A DNA stretch of 64,000 bases, from assembly GCF_001417965.1 (NCBI RefSeq), contig NW_018388191.1:980972-1044971 (forward strand), given 5' to 3'. Positions 12,601 through 24,700 of this stretch are shown here, piece by piece. The notes below the pieces were generated by a model. It ran no database searches, was not told where the DNA came from, and saw only the letters and a list, made by a program, of their open reading frames with translations. This DNA comes from Exaiptasia diaphana (lineage: Eukaryota; Cnidaria; Anthozoa; Actiniaria; Aiptasiidae). Every line of letters starts with the position of its first letter. Positions within the stretch are counted from its first letter, which is position 1. A program made the translations under genes and the position numbers.

Positions 12601-13230
12601 GCATGTTATTGTTACCTGGTAGTAAATATCCCGTCCTGTTCTCTGCGTATTCATTCTTCAAGTAGGTCAGAAACTCTTCTAATTTCAGCAGTTTTAACTA
12701 CAAAAATCAGCATGATATATTCGTCAAGAAACCTTAATCAGTTTAAAACCTGAATATACGCTTATTCCGGCTCAATGTCCAAGGATTGCTAGTGTACTGG
12801 GGTCTAACCTGCAAGCCATAGATAGTTTTGTAGCTACGATAGACTTGAATAGCTACTCCATTTTTCCACTCTACCTGTATGGAGAAAACCTAAAAAAACA
12901 ATAATGGTACTTTAAGAAAAACATCAGACGGTCGCCTGGAAAACCTGTTAGCTGGAGAGCGGTTCTTTCTGATTCCGATAATGATAGATGATGATTAGTT
13001 ATTATTGTGAATACGATTATTGTTATTGTTATTGATTATTATCGTCGGTATTCCTATACACTGAGCATGCCATATTCTATAGGAAGCTAGATAGGACGAT
13101 ATATCAAATAGATACATAGTTAATCTCCCTGCTAACTATGATAGGTGAGTTTACTTACATAGCGCTTGACTGGTGTCGTTTGCTTTATGACTCCCTCGAC
13201 ATAGATATCGCTAACAGCGTCCAAACTCAT
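9698..13230 (-). CDS. PX + three-SH3 scaffold, p47phox / Tks (SH3PXD2) type
   Basis: Exons in gene order: 13159-13230, 12809-12889, 12616-12697, 12420-12502, 12228-12331, 12097-12146, 11887-12018, 11645-11761, 11323-11440, 11193-11235, 9698-10786; about 656 residues. Residues 1-140 form a PX domain (VKRYVFSIQVEW, VYRSYKTIYGLQ with the phosphoinositide-binding Arg, then an LPRSISQCDAVLEFF helix). SH3-1 (about 165-222) reads EPILLEQYVAICDYTK..GWWFVDLDGDLGWVPASFL. SH3-2 is at about 245-290 and SH3-3 at about 498-553 (DVFLSIGDYTK..GWWLVRT..GWAPSNFLEK), most like the last SH3 of Tks proteins. A proline-rich PPERPPLRPPK follows near 568. The linker holds three YxN motifs. Such proteins organise NADPH oxidase at membranes or nucleate invadopodia; which applies here is undecided. 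The donor of the tenth exon is the least certain boundary. Confidence 0.85.
10912..11000. repeat. Possible interspersed-repeat 3' end with AAT/TAA tract
   Basis: A short TAATAATAATAATA tract is followed by CTTTATTTCTTAAAAACGCA and ATGCTTTTTACA. This arrangement resembles the 3' ends of small interspersed repeats common in invertebrates. No ends or target duplications can be fixed, so this is only a suggestion. It lies in the last intron of the PX/SH3 gene. Confidence 0.3.
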
Positions 13231-15696
13231 CCTAGAAAACTGTAAACGTCGGTCTACTAACAAACACACATAAATGAAATAGCACACACAGCCGAAATAG
13301 ATTTGATGAATATTTGTAAATATTTTATAACCTTTGCTGCAAAGCTTTCCCTGATAGGGAAAATGTTGCGCACTTACGTCACCAGATTTTTCATTATCTA
13401 CTAGTTTATATGCATAACTCAGTCATGATTCACCTCTTGCATTTAAGTTATGCAATACAGTTTTGTACAAAATAATTGCACTGCTAATGATAATGGTTTT
13501 CGATTAAACTCTACTAAAATACAGAGACAACTTACAGGTTCACCATCGTCATGATTCAAGAAAAAGATAAAAGTGAAATACTTTCCGTGATGTTGTGCAC
13601 GCCGTCTTTAACTATTTGCTAGCATCAGTGAATTAGACTGTGATGACCACAGTACGACTATAATATTTCTAATCAGTATACAAGCGTTCATCTTAAATTG
13701 ATCAAATTCTCTACATATAATTTATTGGAAAAGGCAACATGAGTATTGCTCGTAGTTTGAGTATCGAAAGTAACTTGAGTAAAGTTTGAACGCAACCGGC
13801 CATGAAAATTTCGTTAGAGAGCCGTGGCATTGATGAAAAAAGTATATCTCACCTTCCCACTCCCGAGACCACAATCACTTCCCAACTACAACGGCTCTTT
13901 TTACATTCACACCAGAAACTGATTGTTTTTAAAGGGTGTAAAATGTGTTTAAAAACTCCTTAAACATGTACTTAGTGAATCACTGACGTTGGAATGTAGA
14001 AGACTGGTGTTTACACAGTCCCAGGACTCCAACACAATAAACAAATGCTAAATAAACATTGTTAGCTCATTAGCGAGCCACACTACACTTTAAAAGTACG
14101 CTCATAACTGAGATATTGTCTACAATATGCTTGATATATGAAGCTTGGCCATGAACCAAATTGTCTGACTCAAAGATACTAATGAAGCGGCTGTCATGTA
14201 TTCACTGAAGGTCTTGTCATTGTTTTAGGTGTATTGTTTAGTTGTCACGGTCTAGGAAATAGTTTGCTAACCGATTAAAACCGTTGCCATAGTCATGACC
14301 AAGTAAAGAGGACCCGCGCTGGCTAATCCATTCATACTGTCAGGGACTCATTTCTGTACAGTGACCCAAACTCGTACCCAGTTGCTTCTCTTGCTTATTT
14401 GGCGGCGCGCAATGGATCAAGGGAATGACGAGGGGTTCTTTCCTTCCCATCAGCCTCTTCGAGCGTAGCAAGAATAAAAAATGTGTTTCACTCAGACCAT
14501 TTAGAGATTTAGTAAAATTCGAATTAGATAGGTTATAAATGGCAATTCTAAATTTAATTTCTTCCGATCCCTTCCCTAAGTTCTTTCCTACTACAACACG
14601 GAGCTAGTATAATCCCTCGGAAACCATGAAAATTCCTTTATAACGGTGATAGAAAGACTCATAAAGCATTTCGCTCTTGGGATACACTATCTTCAGTATT
14701 CAACGGCTTCAAGGAACTGGAAGCATCACGCGGCGATCAATCATTACGTTGCCTATAAATACACACCAAGTAGGCGATTCCCAGGGGCCAAGGAACCTAT
14801 TGTGATTGATCATTCCTCCCGTGGGAGCCTGACGCGGGGCGTCCTGTTTCCCTGCCCTAATAAAAAGTCCGTCTGAAAGATACGGAAAAGGATTTTTCAT
14901 CCACTACATGGAGTGCTTAGAGCTATAATTTAGCTGGAGTCAATTCAAATACATCTTTTTGCATCTGTTGACCATGTTGACTCATGAATTCTCTAGCGTT
15001 TCGTATATAATTTTTTTCATATTCAAACTGTATTTTTACATCCATGTCAATTATTTTCATTCGCCTGATTATAGTTTTGCAATAAAATCGAACGATTGCT
15101 TTTTTCCACTCCTTATCAATTTTATACGGATTATCATTCATCCTCTTCTTATAGAATTCACTAAACATATAAAAATTGTTTGTTAATTATCAATCCATTT
15201 TTAAACTTTTACATGATCAAGACCAAAAATGTGGATCGAGCGTTCGAGTGTAATGTTGGAGTTTCAGAGGTCTTCAATTGTGGTGCGTTGAATCCCGGCA
15301 CTGAAATCTTTGGTAATAGCTTATATTGACATAAGAACTGTACACCTTTTCCTGTGATGTTCTGGCAAACAATAACGACAACTGAACAACTCGGTGAAAG
15401 CCGTCACATTCCATCGAGTATATCGGTATTCGGCCGCAAACCAGCCCTCAGCACCCACCCCACCCTATCAAATAATAATAAATCCACTGAAGACCCTGTA
15501 TCGTATGCTAATTCCTGAGCTGATCTCTGATTGGCTCACTGCTCCCTACGGATCTCGGTGACGTCATATATTAGCATAGAACATCACCGAATAGACTACC
15601 CCCATTAGATATTAGATATCTATAAGTGTCNTCNTANTACGATGGTCTAAGANGNTAGCTNNAGGTATGCTCTAGTGGGCGGCTACCCCCTCACTC

Positions 15697-15735
15697 CCTG
15701 GCCTTTTGGTTAAGACTAAGTTTTATGTTCACTCG
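15697..15735 (+). ncRNA. U2 snRNA-like 5' fragment, probably a pseudogene or SINE part
   Basis: CCCTGGCCTTTTGGTTAAGA followed by CTAAGT and TTATGTTC resembles the conserved U2 5' end (CTCGGCCTTTTGGCTAAGAT then CAAGTG). The branch-site-pairing region and the Sm site are not recognisable downstream, so this is not a working U2 gene. It may be a chance match or part of a snRNA-derived repeat. Confidence 0.3.
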
Positions 15736-15856
15736 GGATAACGTGGAAGAGCCGAAATCTCTAACCGTAACGTAAGCCGATTCGNCGCCTCAGCTTCATA
15801 GAATGTCTCGGGGGAATCGTCCCATTTTTTAGATTTTTTTTTTCATTATTTGTTAT

Positions 15857-15915
15857 GTATGGCCGGGGGGTGCAGCGACCACTCAAGTGAAAGTCCTGAG
15901 TTCGAGTCCTGCTTG
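15857..15915 (+). repeat. tRNA-like fragment with a B-box match
   Basis: GAGTTCGAGTCCTGC matches the pol III internal B box (GGTTCGANTCC) closely. An A-box-like TGGCCGGGGGGTGC lies about 40 bp upstream. No clover-leaf closes cleanly, and a long C/T tract follows directly, so a degraded tRNA-derived SINE is more likely than a tRNA gene. Confidence 0.35.
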
Positions 15916-16046
15916 TTGTCTCTTTTTTTGTTTTTTCTTGTTTTCTTTTCTTCTGTCTTGTTTTCTTTTTCTTTATTCTTTTTCTATTATTTCTTTTTTT
16001 TCTATTATTTTTCTATTTTTGGTTTGTTTTTGTATTTTTCTCTTTG
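15916..16046. repeat. Pyrimidine tract (T-rich, TTTTC/TTATT repeats)
   Basis: About 130 bp are almost purely T and C on the + strand, with imperfect TTTTCTT and TTATTTTTC units. The open frames crossing it are artefacts of low complexity. Confidence 0.8.
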
Positions 16047-16355
16047 AAACTTTACAGGACTCGCAAGGAACGCCTGTATGCCACAAGTGGATCAATGACG
16101 AGAAACGTCTATGCCGTCTATAACAGCAAAAGTTAAAGCGAGAGAGTGTCAGATATCAGATGTAGGGACGGCAGAAGCCAGGGGGGGGGGGGTAAAAATT
16201 GAGATTGCTATTTTGTTTAAGCTAGAAAATGAAAAAAAGCAATACATAAACAAACAAAAAATAAAATAACAATATCCATCTTGAGACTGTTAACAGGTGA
16301 TGGATTTATACGTAGTTTGTTTAATCAACCATGAATTATTTAAACTTCTTTCCAA

Positions 16356-16384
16356 GCTTTCGACCTAAGCGGTCATCTTCAGGG
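16356..16384 (-). ncRNA. Hammerhead-like core motif in a repeat remnant
   Basis: On the minus strand CTGAAGA is followed by T, then GACC-GCTTA-GGTC (a 4-bp stem with a 5-nt loop), then GAAA. This is the order of a hammerhead ribozyme core (CUGANGA, stem II, GAAA). One extra base sits before stem II, and I could not identify stems I and III. Similar strings occur in interspersed repeats of many animals. Activity is not claimed. Confidence 0.25.
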
Positions 16385-16880
16385 AACACAAAGACGTTAC
16401 AAAAACGATGGTGATGGATTGGTGGAAATGGGGAACGCTCTCCTCCCCTGCTCTCCACCCTTGCTATTGTTCTTTACTTATGATGCTTTGAGTACATGTC
16501 GAGTACCTTATTTTGGAGGGTTATTAAAGTTTCAAGCATATTTTAAGGTGGTGACAGAAGTTTTATCAATTACTGGAGTTGAACGTTATAAACAATAAAT
16601 AATGGCCGCTCCCTTAAAAAAAACTGCTTCGTCGTTCATGCCCGTTTCAAACGCCCCTAAATTTTTATGAATTTATCCTCCTAAGTGCATCTCCTCTGTT
16701 TTCCCTCACAAATCCTTTCCATTCACTACGTTCAGAAAAAAAGAGTACTTTGTTTGGACTACCTGTGCCTTTTATTGGAATCCGCTGGTCCGTATCGAAC
16801 AAATATTCCCGGTGTCCGGTGTCGTAAACTACCTGTAGAGGTTCAGTTTTACAGTTTTTATACAACTCTCATTCAACAAA

Positions 16881-19800
16881 ATGCTACGTCCAATTCTTTC
16901 ACGATCTTCAGGCATTGCTCGTTCAGTAACTTGTAAGTATGATACTGTACTGTTAGCGTTATTTTTGTGGAAGTGTAAAGTTAATCTGTCGTACTTGGAC
17001 TGGAAACGGTCTCTGTTGTGGTCTATTTGACATGTCATGACCAAACTAAATATGGAAAATAACTTAAAACATAAACTTTGCGCCAAATACAATGCTTTGC
17101 TCTTCGAATATGCTTTATCTAATATAAGATTGCTTGTTCGTTTTAAAAGAACATTTAGCAGTTTCATCTGTGCCACGTTGCACAAATCTAAAAGAGTCAG
17201 CTGCCCTTTGAGTTCTTCCACGCCCCTATATGCATCCCTAAAAAAGATTTGATTTTAATAATAAAATGAGCTTACATATGTTTTTTTGTACAATTTTGAC
17301 TGGTTTTATATTTGTAACCGTTAAATTTCTAGATTGAATGGTTAACTTATTATCATGGATTCTTTACAACCATCTCTTTACATTTGTTAAACATAGTAAT
17401 GAGTATTGCAACGTTTTAATCTTTAGAGGATATAAGTTATTGCATGGGCTTGCGGAGATATGAATTTTATCACCACCACAAGCTGATAAGATAATATCCC
17501 TCAAGTGAGTGCAGCAAATATGGGTTGCACGCAAGAAGATAAATGTGTTTATATACAATGATTTCCTTAATTAATACATCGTTTGTGACAAATCGTCAGT
17601 GATAAGAGTGCTCAACACTCAAGTGTGAAACAATTCTTAACTATTTAGCACCTAATGAAATCACAAGTTCAACCATTTACACTATATAAATTAAGAATTT
17701 GCAGAAACTCAGAACAGATAATATAATGTTGATTTCAAGGGCAATAAGCCCTGTGAAAGTGGGTCATGTGACTACACCTACCTATCAATCAGTCATCACA
17801 CAATGGCTACAATACTAAATACTTCAAAAATGTCAGCAAATGTACAAATCATAATTTTTTGAAAGAAACATACATTTCTTTAGAATAATATGGTACTTCA
17901 CAGAACACTCTGGAGAAACATTTATAATCTTCTCATGCTCAATAGATATCTCACTCACTCAATTGTTAGATATTAATCAGACACTTATGATAAAACACAT
18001 ATCTCTGAATACACTTGTTCTTGCTGCATGCATGTGCCATTCTGATATATTACAATATTGATTCTTTTTATTAGCAAATGTAAGAATGCTAAGCTCTCAG
18101 TCAAGCAGTATAGCAAAGGTATGTTTCCAGGAAAATAATTAATTTAATTATTTCATTCTAGCTTGAAAATCAGACTTGTTAAAACACTTGTCCACTTTTA
18201 TTTTTCTCAATTGTTTTTCAAATTTTCTAAAACGTTTTTGGCTGTATATGAAATATAAGTGAAACACTGGTGACTAAAACATCAGTACTGTACTGGATTG
18301 ATATTCAACATTCACATAATACAAAAATCTGATTGGAACTTATATCTGATGTTTCAGTTTCAATAAATAATACAGATCTATACAGTATTGGTGTATTTTG
18401 GTTGGTATGGATTCTCAATAATAAATGTATTTTTTTAGACAACTCAACTCAAGTCAATGCTAGAATCTCCTGACCTTGAGTTCATTATGGAGGCTCACAA
18501 TGGACTTTGTGCTAAAATTGTGCAAGAAGCAGGTAATATTTTTTTAGGGAAGAAACAGGATATATTTTGAGTGGTTACCACATCCTCTATTATAATACCT
18601 GTACCCAACCAATAAACTCAAACATATGGTCTAGTTTTTGATTATCGGTACAAGAGTTGATATAAAGAGGTACTGAATTTTGAAGATAGTTGAATAAATG
18701 CAAAATGTTGTGTAAAATATATTTTTTTGTAAATATACCTAAGAACAGTGTTTTGCTTCAGGTTTTAAAGGTATCTGGGGAAGTGGTTTGTCTATATCAG
18801 CTCAGCTGGGAGTTCGAGACAGCAATGAAGCTTCTTGGACCCAGGTTGTTGATGTTCTTGAGTTCATGAGTGATGCAACAGACATTCCAATCTTACTGGA
18901 TGCTGATACAGGTTATGGGAACTTCAACAATGCCAGACGGCTAGTTCAGAAACTTGAGATGAGAGGTATTGCAGGAGCCTGCCTGGAAGACAAACTGTTT
19001 CCAAAAACTAATTCACTTCTAGATGGGCGTGCTCAACCTCTTGCTGATATTGATGAATTTGCATTGAAAATTAAGGCCTGTAAAGGTAAGTGTGTCATAG
19101 TATTTCTTGTATACTTCTTTACAAAATTGTATTGTTCTATGCTTACTGCCTGGGCTGGTCATGGTTGGGCTTTACAGTCTTATTCAATAATTCCAAATAT
19201 ATCAGTATAATAATATTTATAGACAGAGCATGAAAATATACAAAAAACCATTTCTGAACTGTTTGACTAGTCTTCACTGATTATAAACTTATGTTTTTTA
19301 AGATACTCAGACAGACCCTGATTTTTGTATCGTGGCAAGAGTAGAGGCATTCATTGCAGGGTGGGGGCTAGATGAAGCATTAAAGCGTGCCGAGGCTTAT
19401 CGTAATGCTGGTGCAGATGCAATCCTTATGCACAGCAAGAAGTCAGATCCTTCTGATATTGAAGCTTTTATGAAAGCATGGAATAATCAGGTAAATGCAA
19501 AAAATATTTCTTTTTGGAACATTTTTATTTACTCATTTAGATACAAAAGTGGTTTTCATGAAATCAGGGCTTCTTTCTTGGTTAGGATTAGAATTTATGT
19601 TTTTATCATGTTTTTTATCAATGCCATCAAACATTTTCAATTGACTAAAAAGTGTCAGACTATCAAGCAAATTGTTCATTATTCCCCAGGGTCCAGTAAT
19701 TATTGTTCCTACCAAATACTACACAGTACCCACAGACCATTTCCGTGATTTGGGTGTATCCATGGTGATATGGGCGAATCACAACATGAGGGCATCAGTT

Positions 19801-20096
19801 GCTGCTATGCAGCAAACCACTCAACAGATTTACAAGGATCAATCACTGGTGAATGTGGAGGGAAAGGTACCAATTTTACTACGACCTTAACTTTCCTTAC
19901 TTTAAGAATATACAAAAAAATTGAAAACTGAAATCTTATAATGAGAAATAAATGTACAACAGAAATGTAATCTCTTAAAATTGTTAAACATATCTTTTGG
20001 TCTGTCTTCCAGATTGCTCCAGTTAAAGAGATATTCCGTCTCCAAGGTGACAGTGAACTCAAAGATGCTGAGAAAATATATCTGCCTGAGCAATGA
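16881..20096 (+). CDS. Phosphoenolpyruvate phosphomutase, mitochondrial type
   Basis: Seven exons: 16881-16932, 18075-18118, 18439-18532, 18762-19085, 19303-19490, 19690-19866, 20013-20096; phases agree and give 320 residues. The enzyme interconverts PEP and phosphonopyruvate, the C-P bond-forming step of phosphonate (2-aminoethylphosphonate) synthesis. The N-terminus ([17 protein letters not shown]) is basic, Ser-rich and free of acids, as expected for a mitochondrial presequence. Diagnostic motifs are [17 protein letters not shown], the metal-site [14 protein letters not shown] (about 110-123) and the gating loop [10 protein letters not shown] (about 139-148). These separate PEP mutase from isocitrate and methylisocitrate lyases, which carry a catalytic Cys there. 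The sequence closely resembles mollusc (Mytilus) PEP mutase. Seven spliced exons argue against bacterial contamination. Confidence 0.95.
17744..17885 (+). mobile_element. Solo arm of a hairpin MITE family
   Basis: AATAAGCCCTGTGAAAGTGG..GTCATGTGAC..CACCTACCTATCAATCAG runs to AAAGAAACATACATTTCTTT. It parallels either arm of the complete palindromic element at 38271-38646. Only one arm is seen here, so the copy is truncated. It lies in PEP mutase intron 1. Confidence 0.65.
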
Positions 20097-21728
20097 ACAT
20101 CTTTTTCATTAGGTAGTTAATAAATTGTAGGAATAGCTCAAATAAACAATTTATTGATGTAGAATTTGAACTGTACAGGGAGAAGTGGTGTTGTATGTAT
20201 TCTTGATGTGGTCAAATAACCAATGAGTGATTTAGTGATGATGAAATAATAAAACAAGAAAAAAATTGAAAAACAAAGATGTAATGCATATTTTAAAGGA
20301 TTTTAATGCCTTTAGTTAATTACAAGCACAGTTATTCTTAACAATATTCAATATTCATAAGAATATTGCTGCTGTAAAAGCTTGTATTTGAAACAAACCT
20401 TTTGCTGGGATATTGTATCCCTAGCAGCACTGTCATTAGATTTCTGAATACAAGTGGAGAATACAATGGAATCTCCTCTTGCAGACGCTCTCATAAGCAA
20501 ACAGCTCTAATCAAACAGCTTTCTAAAACCCTGATTTTGTATTTCTTCCATAAACACTGTGTTCACAGTTTCTATTAGGCAAACAGCTTTTCCAAGGATG
20601 TCCACTTATGAGATTCAACTGTATGTTGATAAGAATACCACATGCTTGTGTTTACTTGTATAATGATTTCCTTTAAAAGCTATATCCCGTTATGGGTACT
20701 ACAGCCTCTTATAACAGATTTATATAATTATTCTTCATTCTCTTCAGTTAATCATAAAAAAATTACATCAATTTATTTTGAAAAACAAAGTGAACAAGTG
20801 TTTTTATGAGCTTTGTCATATTTCTTCCTTTTCGTACCTTAAGCTTTTTTTACCAGTCGTTTGATATGAAGGTTGAGGGTTTGGGATTAAGTCACCTAAA
20901 GGTCTAGTTTTGAGAATGTTATTGGACCAAGATGGACATGACATAAAGGAAGCTCAATTTAAAGACAGCTGTGGGAAAGGCTGTGTTTCTTACCCAGTAT
21001 CTTCAATATTTCATGATATTGCTATTGACCAATTATGGCAATATGTACCATTAATTACATGAACTAGAAATATAAAATTGAATGTTTCTGAGTTTTGGAT
21101 TGAAGGAGATCCTTTTTCTTTGTCATTGTTTTTCTATCAGGCAATACTCTAGGTACAAAAATGTGCTTAAACAACATATTATGTACTTTGGTAGATGTTA
21201 TTTTATGCCAGACAATGTATTATTTTATTATGGCAGCACTCCTTTCAAAGAATGCATGCATACAGACAATGACAATCATTGTGAAGCCTTACAAGCCACT
21301 GGGATCCCTAGTGTGGCTAATGTTACAGTGTATGTACAAGGTCTTTTATTCATTCTTGTATAAAACTGGATATCTGAAGAAGAAGAAGAAAAAACAATCA
21401 TTATTTTTTTAAATATTTTCATCAATAAGTTAGAGTAAACAATATCAAGCTTTGATCAACTAGTAGGGTAAAAAAAACATTATCATAATCCAATTCTTTT
21501 TGTTTTCCAATGGAAAATCGAAGGAGCCTTTGATTTTTCTTTAGGAAACATAAAAGGATCTTGATGTGTGACAAAATTCAAAATGTACAGTTGCCCATGC
21601 CTCTATCATAGGTTATCCCAATGCTGCACCGAGTTACAATCATTGTTCATAGACCACCTAGGTCTGATTCTTTGAAAGCATTTGTCTGAGATTCATGCTA
21701 TTCACAGTGTGTCTTACCTAAAGATGTA
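20097..21728. other. Convergent intergenic DNA, PEP mutase and syntaxin 3' ends
   Basis: It holds AATAAA signals shortly after the PEP mutase stop (about 20140 and 20250) and presumably the syntaxin 3'UTR on the other strand. Short frames at 21082-21412 show no domain. A small GAA microsatellite lies at about 21377-21390. Confidence 0.5.
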
Positions 21729-24700
21729 TTATGCTACAGTTATGACAATCACTGTAATGATGATAGCCAATGCAATTAAAATAATTGCAACAATGCATAT
21801 TTTTTTCTGTAATAGAAAATAACAGAGTTTAGTTGACTGTCACAACAAACAAATGAATTTAAAAACAAAAAACATTTCAAACTTCTTTCAGCTGACGATT
21901 ATATATTGGTTGCATTATGCGTAACTAAGTTTTTTGATTTTTTGCAAAATATATTAAGCCTAGATATTACCAGGGTTCGTGCAACATTTTTACTACAAAA
22001 TTCCAGGACTTTTCAAATGTGATTTTCAAGGACTATTTTTGAAGATATTGTTGATGTTTGCGGATTTTTCCAGTGGCGATAATCACAAATAGCCACATTT
22101 CAATTCAACATTCAAAGATTTCAAGGAGTGGCGCGAACCCTGTATTACGATTTAAGAATCTTATACAACTGAGCTATATAACAGTACTACTTAAAGTGAA
22201 TAACTCTTACCCTTCGAGCTTTGCTTTGATATTTCATAGCTTTCTTGGTATCTGTTTTGGCTGACTGGACATAATCCACAGCTTGCTCAACATTAAATTC
22301 TATTCTGTCAATCATTTCACCCTGAACATCATAATTAGCAAAGTCATTTCATAAACTGACAAAATTAAGTTATTAACTTATGATTCAAAAGAATGGAGGA
22401 AGAAAGAGGAAATAAGGAATATTGTATAAGTATAAGTATATTGTATAAAAAGAAATAAATATAATGAAGGGTAGACATTAAAAATTAAGTTAAATTATTG
22501 CCAAACATATACAATGTAATATGAAAAATGATATTTACTTTCATTACCACAAATAGACTTTTGAACCTTTTATGTCATTACTTGATTTGCAATGCATTTT
22601 GGGATCAGTTTCTAAACAAAGCAAAAGAAATCTGCTGTTTTCTGTCCAAAACACGTCCTACAATGCATTGGATAATGTACATGACGTAAAAGCTTCAGAG
22701 GTAGTGCAATATCTTCAAGCATTAATCATTGTTATTACAGATTTACCTGACTCTCAACCAGCATGTACATATCTTGAAACATTTCATGAAGTTCCTACAT
22801 CACAATTAGATCAATAAAATATTAAAGTGTTTTTTTATATGGCAATGCTGATCTATGTGGTAAAAGTATGTTTATCCTGTTATTATCAGCACCTGTATAC
22901 TCTTTTCCAGTGAAATGATATCCCTATGTCTAGCTTCTATATCACCAAGAGCTTGTTTGGCTTGTTGTGTTTCAATAACAATCTACAAAATAACAATAAT
23001 AAAATTTTTAATATTAAGAGTGAAAACTAACGCAAGGAAGTTATGAATCGTTTCGACATTTCGACGCTATCCAGAGTTAGTTTTCACTCTTAATATAACT
23101 AACAAAGCTACATTAATCAATATTATTAATTTCTTCAAATTTATTTTTACAGAGAAAATTTTGCTATTTGATTTGCTATAACAAGCACTTCAATTACAGT
23201 AGCAATACATGAAAACAACAATATGCAAATAAACCTGTTGTTTTGTCACCAAGAATGTCAACATGCAGCCACAAATGATAAAAGTCAACAATTTTTATTG
23301 ATATCAATAACAATCTGACTGCATTCAAATTAGACAATGTACGATACAATTATATATCAGCATTAAATCATTGCACTTACATCTGAAGTGAAGATTGCAG
23401 GGTTTCCACTTTCTAACATATCTTCAACCTCTTCACTAGTTTTTGCTTTTCCAGCTAAAATAAATCAAATAAATTAAGAATGATGATACTGCTTTTTTTT
23501 ATACAGCACAATTTATTTAAACAACACTGAATGAAGCAGAAGAAACACACACATTCTCAACAAAGTAATGGAAAAAGACTATGCAATGCCCATTGCCACA
23601 TTTACTGCAAGTAAGTCTAATGGAAGCAAGTGATTAGACCTCAATCTATTCAAGATAATTTATATTTTTCAGAAACCTACTTATTTCCAGTTGTCTTTGT
23701 ATACGAGCTTTGCATTTCTCTCTATAATTTGTCTGAGTTGTGTTATATTCACTCATAACTTCAATAAACTTTCTGGAAAGAGTTGCATGCTGAAAGACAA
23801 ATGTAATTACATGTAAATACGTTGAAAAATAACCTTATTGTAAAGTTTGATTCACATTTTTGAAAGGTAGTCATGCCTTTGCAATGAATGAATAACCATC
23901 TTTAACCTTAAGATGTCTTGTTTATTCACGAACAACTGTACAATACAAACCTGACATCTCTTTATTCTAGAATCTGCAAGATTAGTACTGGTACCAACTT
24001 GTTTTTCACTTTCTTTTATTTCAAGTTCCATTGCTAGTAATGAGAGAATTACGATAGTAAGTTAGCTACAACTAAAATTGTATGGTAAATTAATTTATAA
24101 TATCTAGAAGGCCAATATTTTCCTCTAATAAATATGTTTCCAACCCAATTTAAAAAAGTCTGGATATTTTCAAATGTCAATGCAAATTCCAATTTGAAAT
24201 ATTCATGAGAGTTTAGAGATGGAGTGAAGATGCCCTGGCTGACTTGAATTGAAAGAAGCAAAGTTGATTTACCTTTTAAACTACTTCGAACCCCATTGGC
24301 TGTTCTTTGGATTCTTGACATGCATTCTTCCATTTTGTCTTTAATTGCTTGAATTACAAAAATAAAATGTTGCAATCATACATTACAATAATAATATAAT
24401 TAATAACATAAGCAACAATGATTAACAACAAAATTATAGTGGAGAACAAATGCATTAAATTCAAACAAATCCTTTTGTTTTATATTTCATTCATTCAGAA
24501 AATCTTTCATTTGCAATAGAATAGAAAATCTTAAAAGACATGAAAAATCTTATTACTTATCTAGAAAAATCTTCAAGTCAAAACACAAGGAAATTGAAAC
24601 AGAATCATGATTAGCTGCTTAGCCAGTTGATATTGACTGTACAATATACGTCCACATCAAAATAAACCATTTTAGTGCAAAAACCCTTGTAAAGTCACTA

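Larger units (their letters stand above)
13231..16880. other. Gene-poor 3.6-kb stretch between PX/SH3 gene and PEP mutase
   Basis: It contains the promoters of two divergent genes. No exon of a recognisable gene is seen. One 81-codon frame (14923-15168, -) has protein-like composition but no family match. From about 15600 the DNA becomes repeat-like: ambiguous bases, a U2-like fragment, a B-box-like sequence, a long pyrimidine tract, a G12 run (16181-16192) and a hammerhead-like core on the minus strand. Confidence 0.5.

Noticed and set aside
14923-15168. 81-codon minus-strand frame rich in Lys/Ile/Met
   Set aside because: The composition is protein-like, but there is no family match, promoter or splice context.
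15697-15735. Functional U2 snRNA gene
   Set aside because: Only the first 30 or so bases resemble U2; the branch-site and Sm regions are missing.
15850-16123. Frames of F/L/S-rich peptide
   Set aside because: They read through the low-complexity pyrimidine tract.
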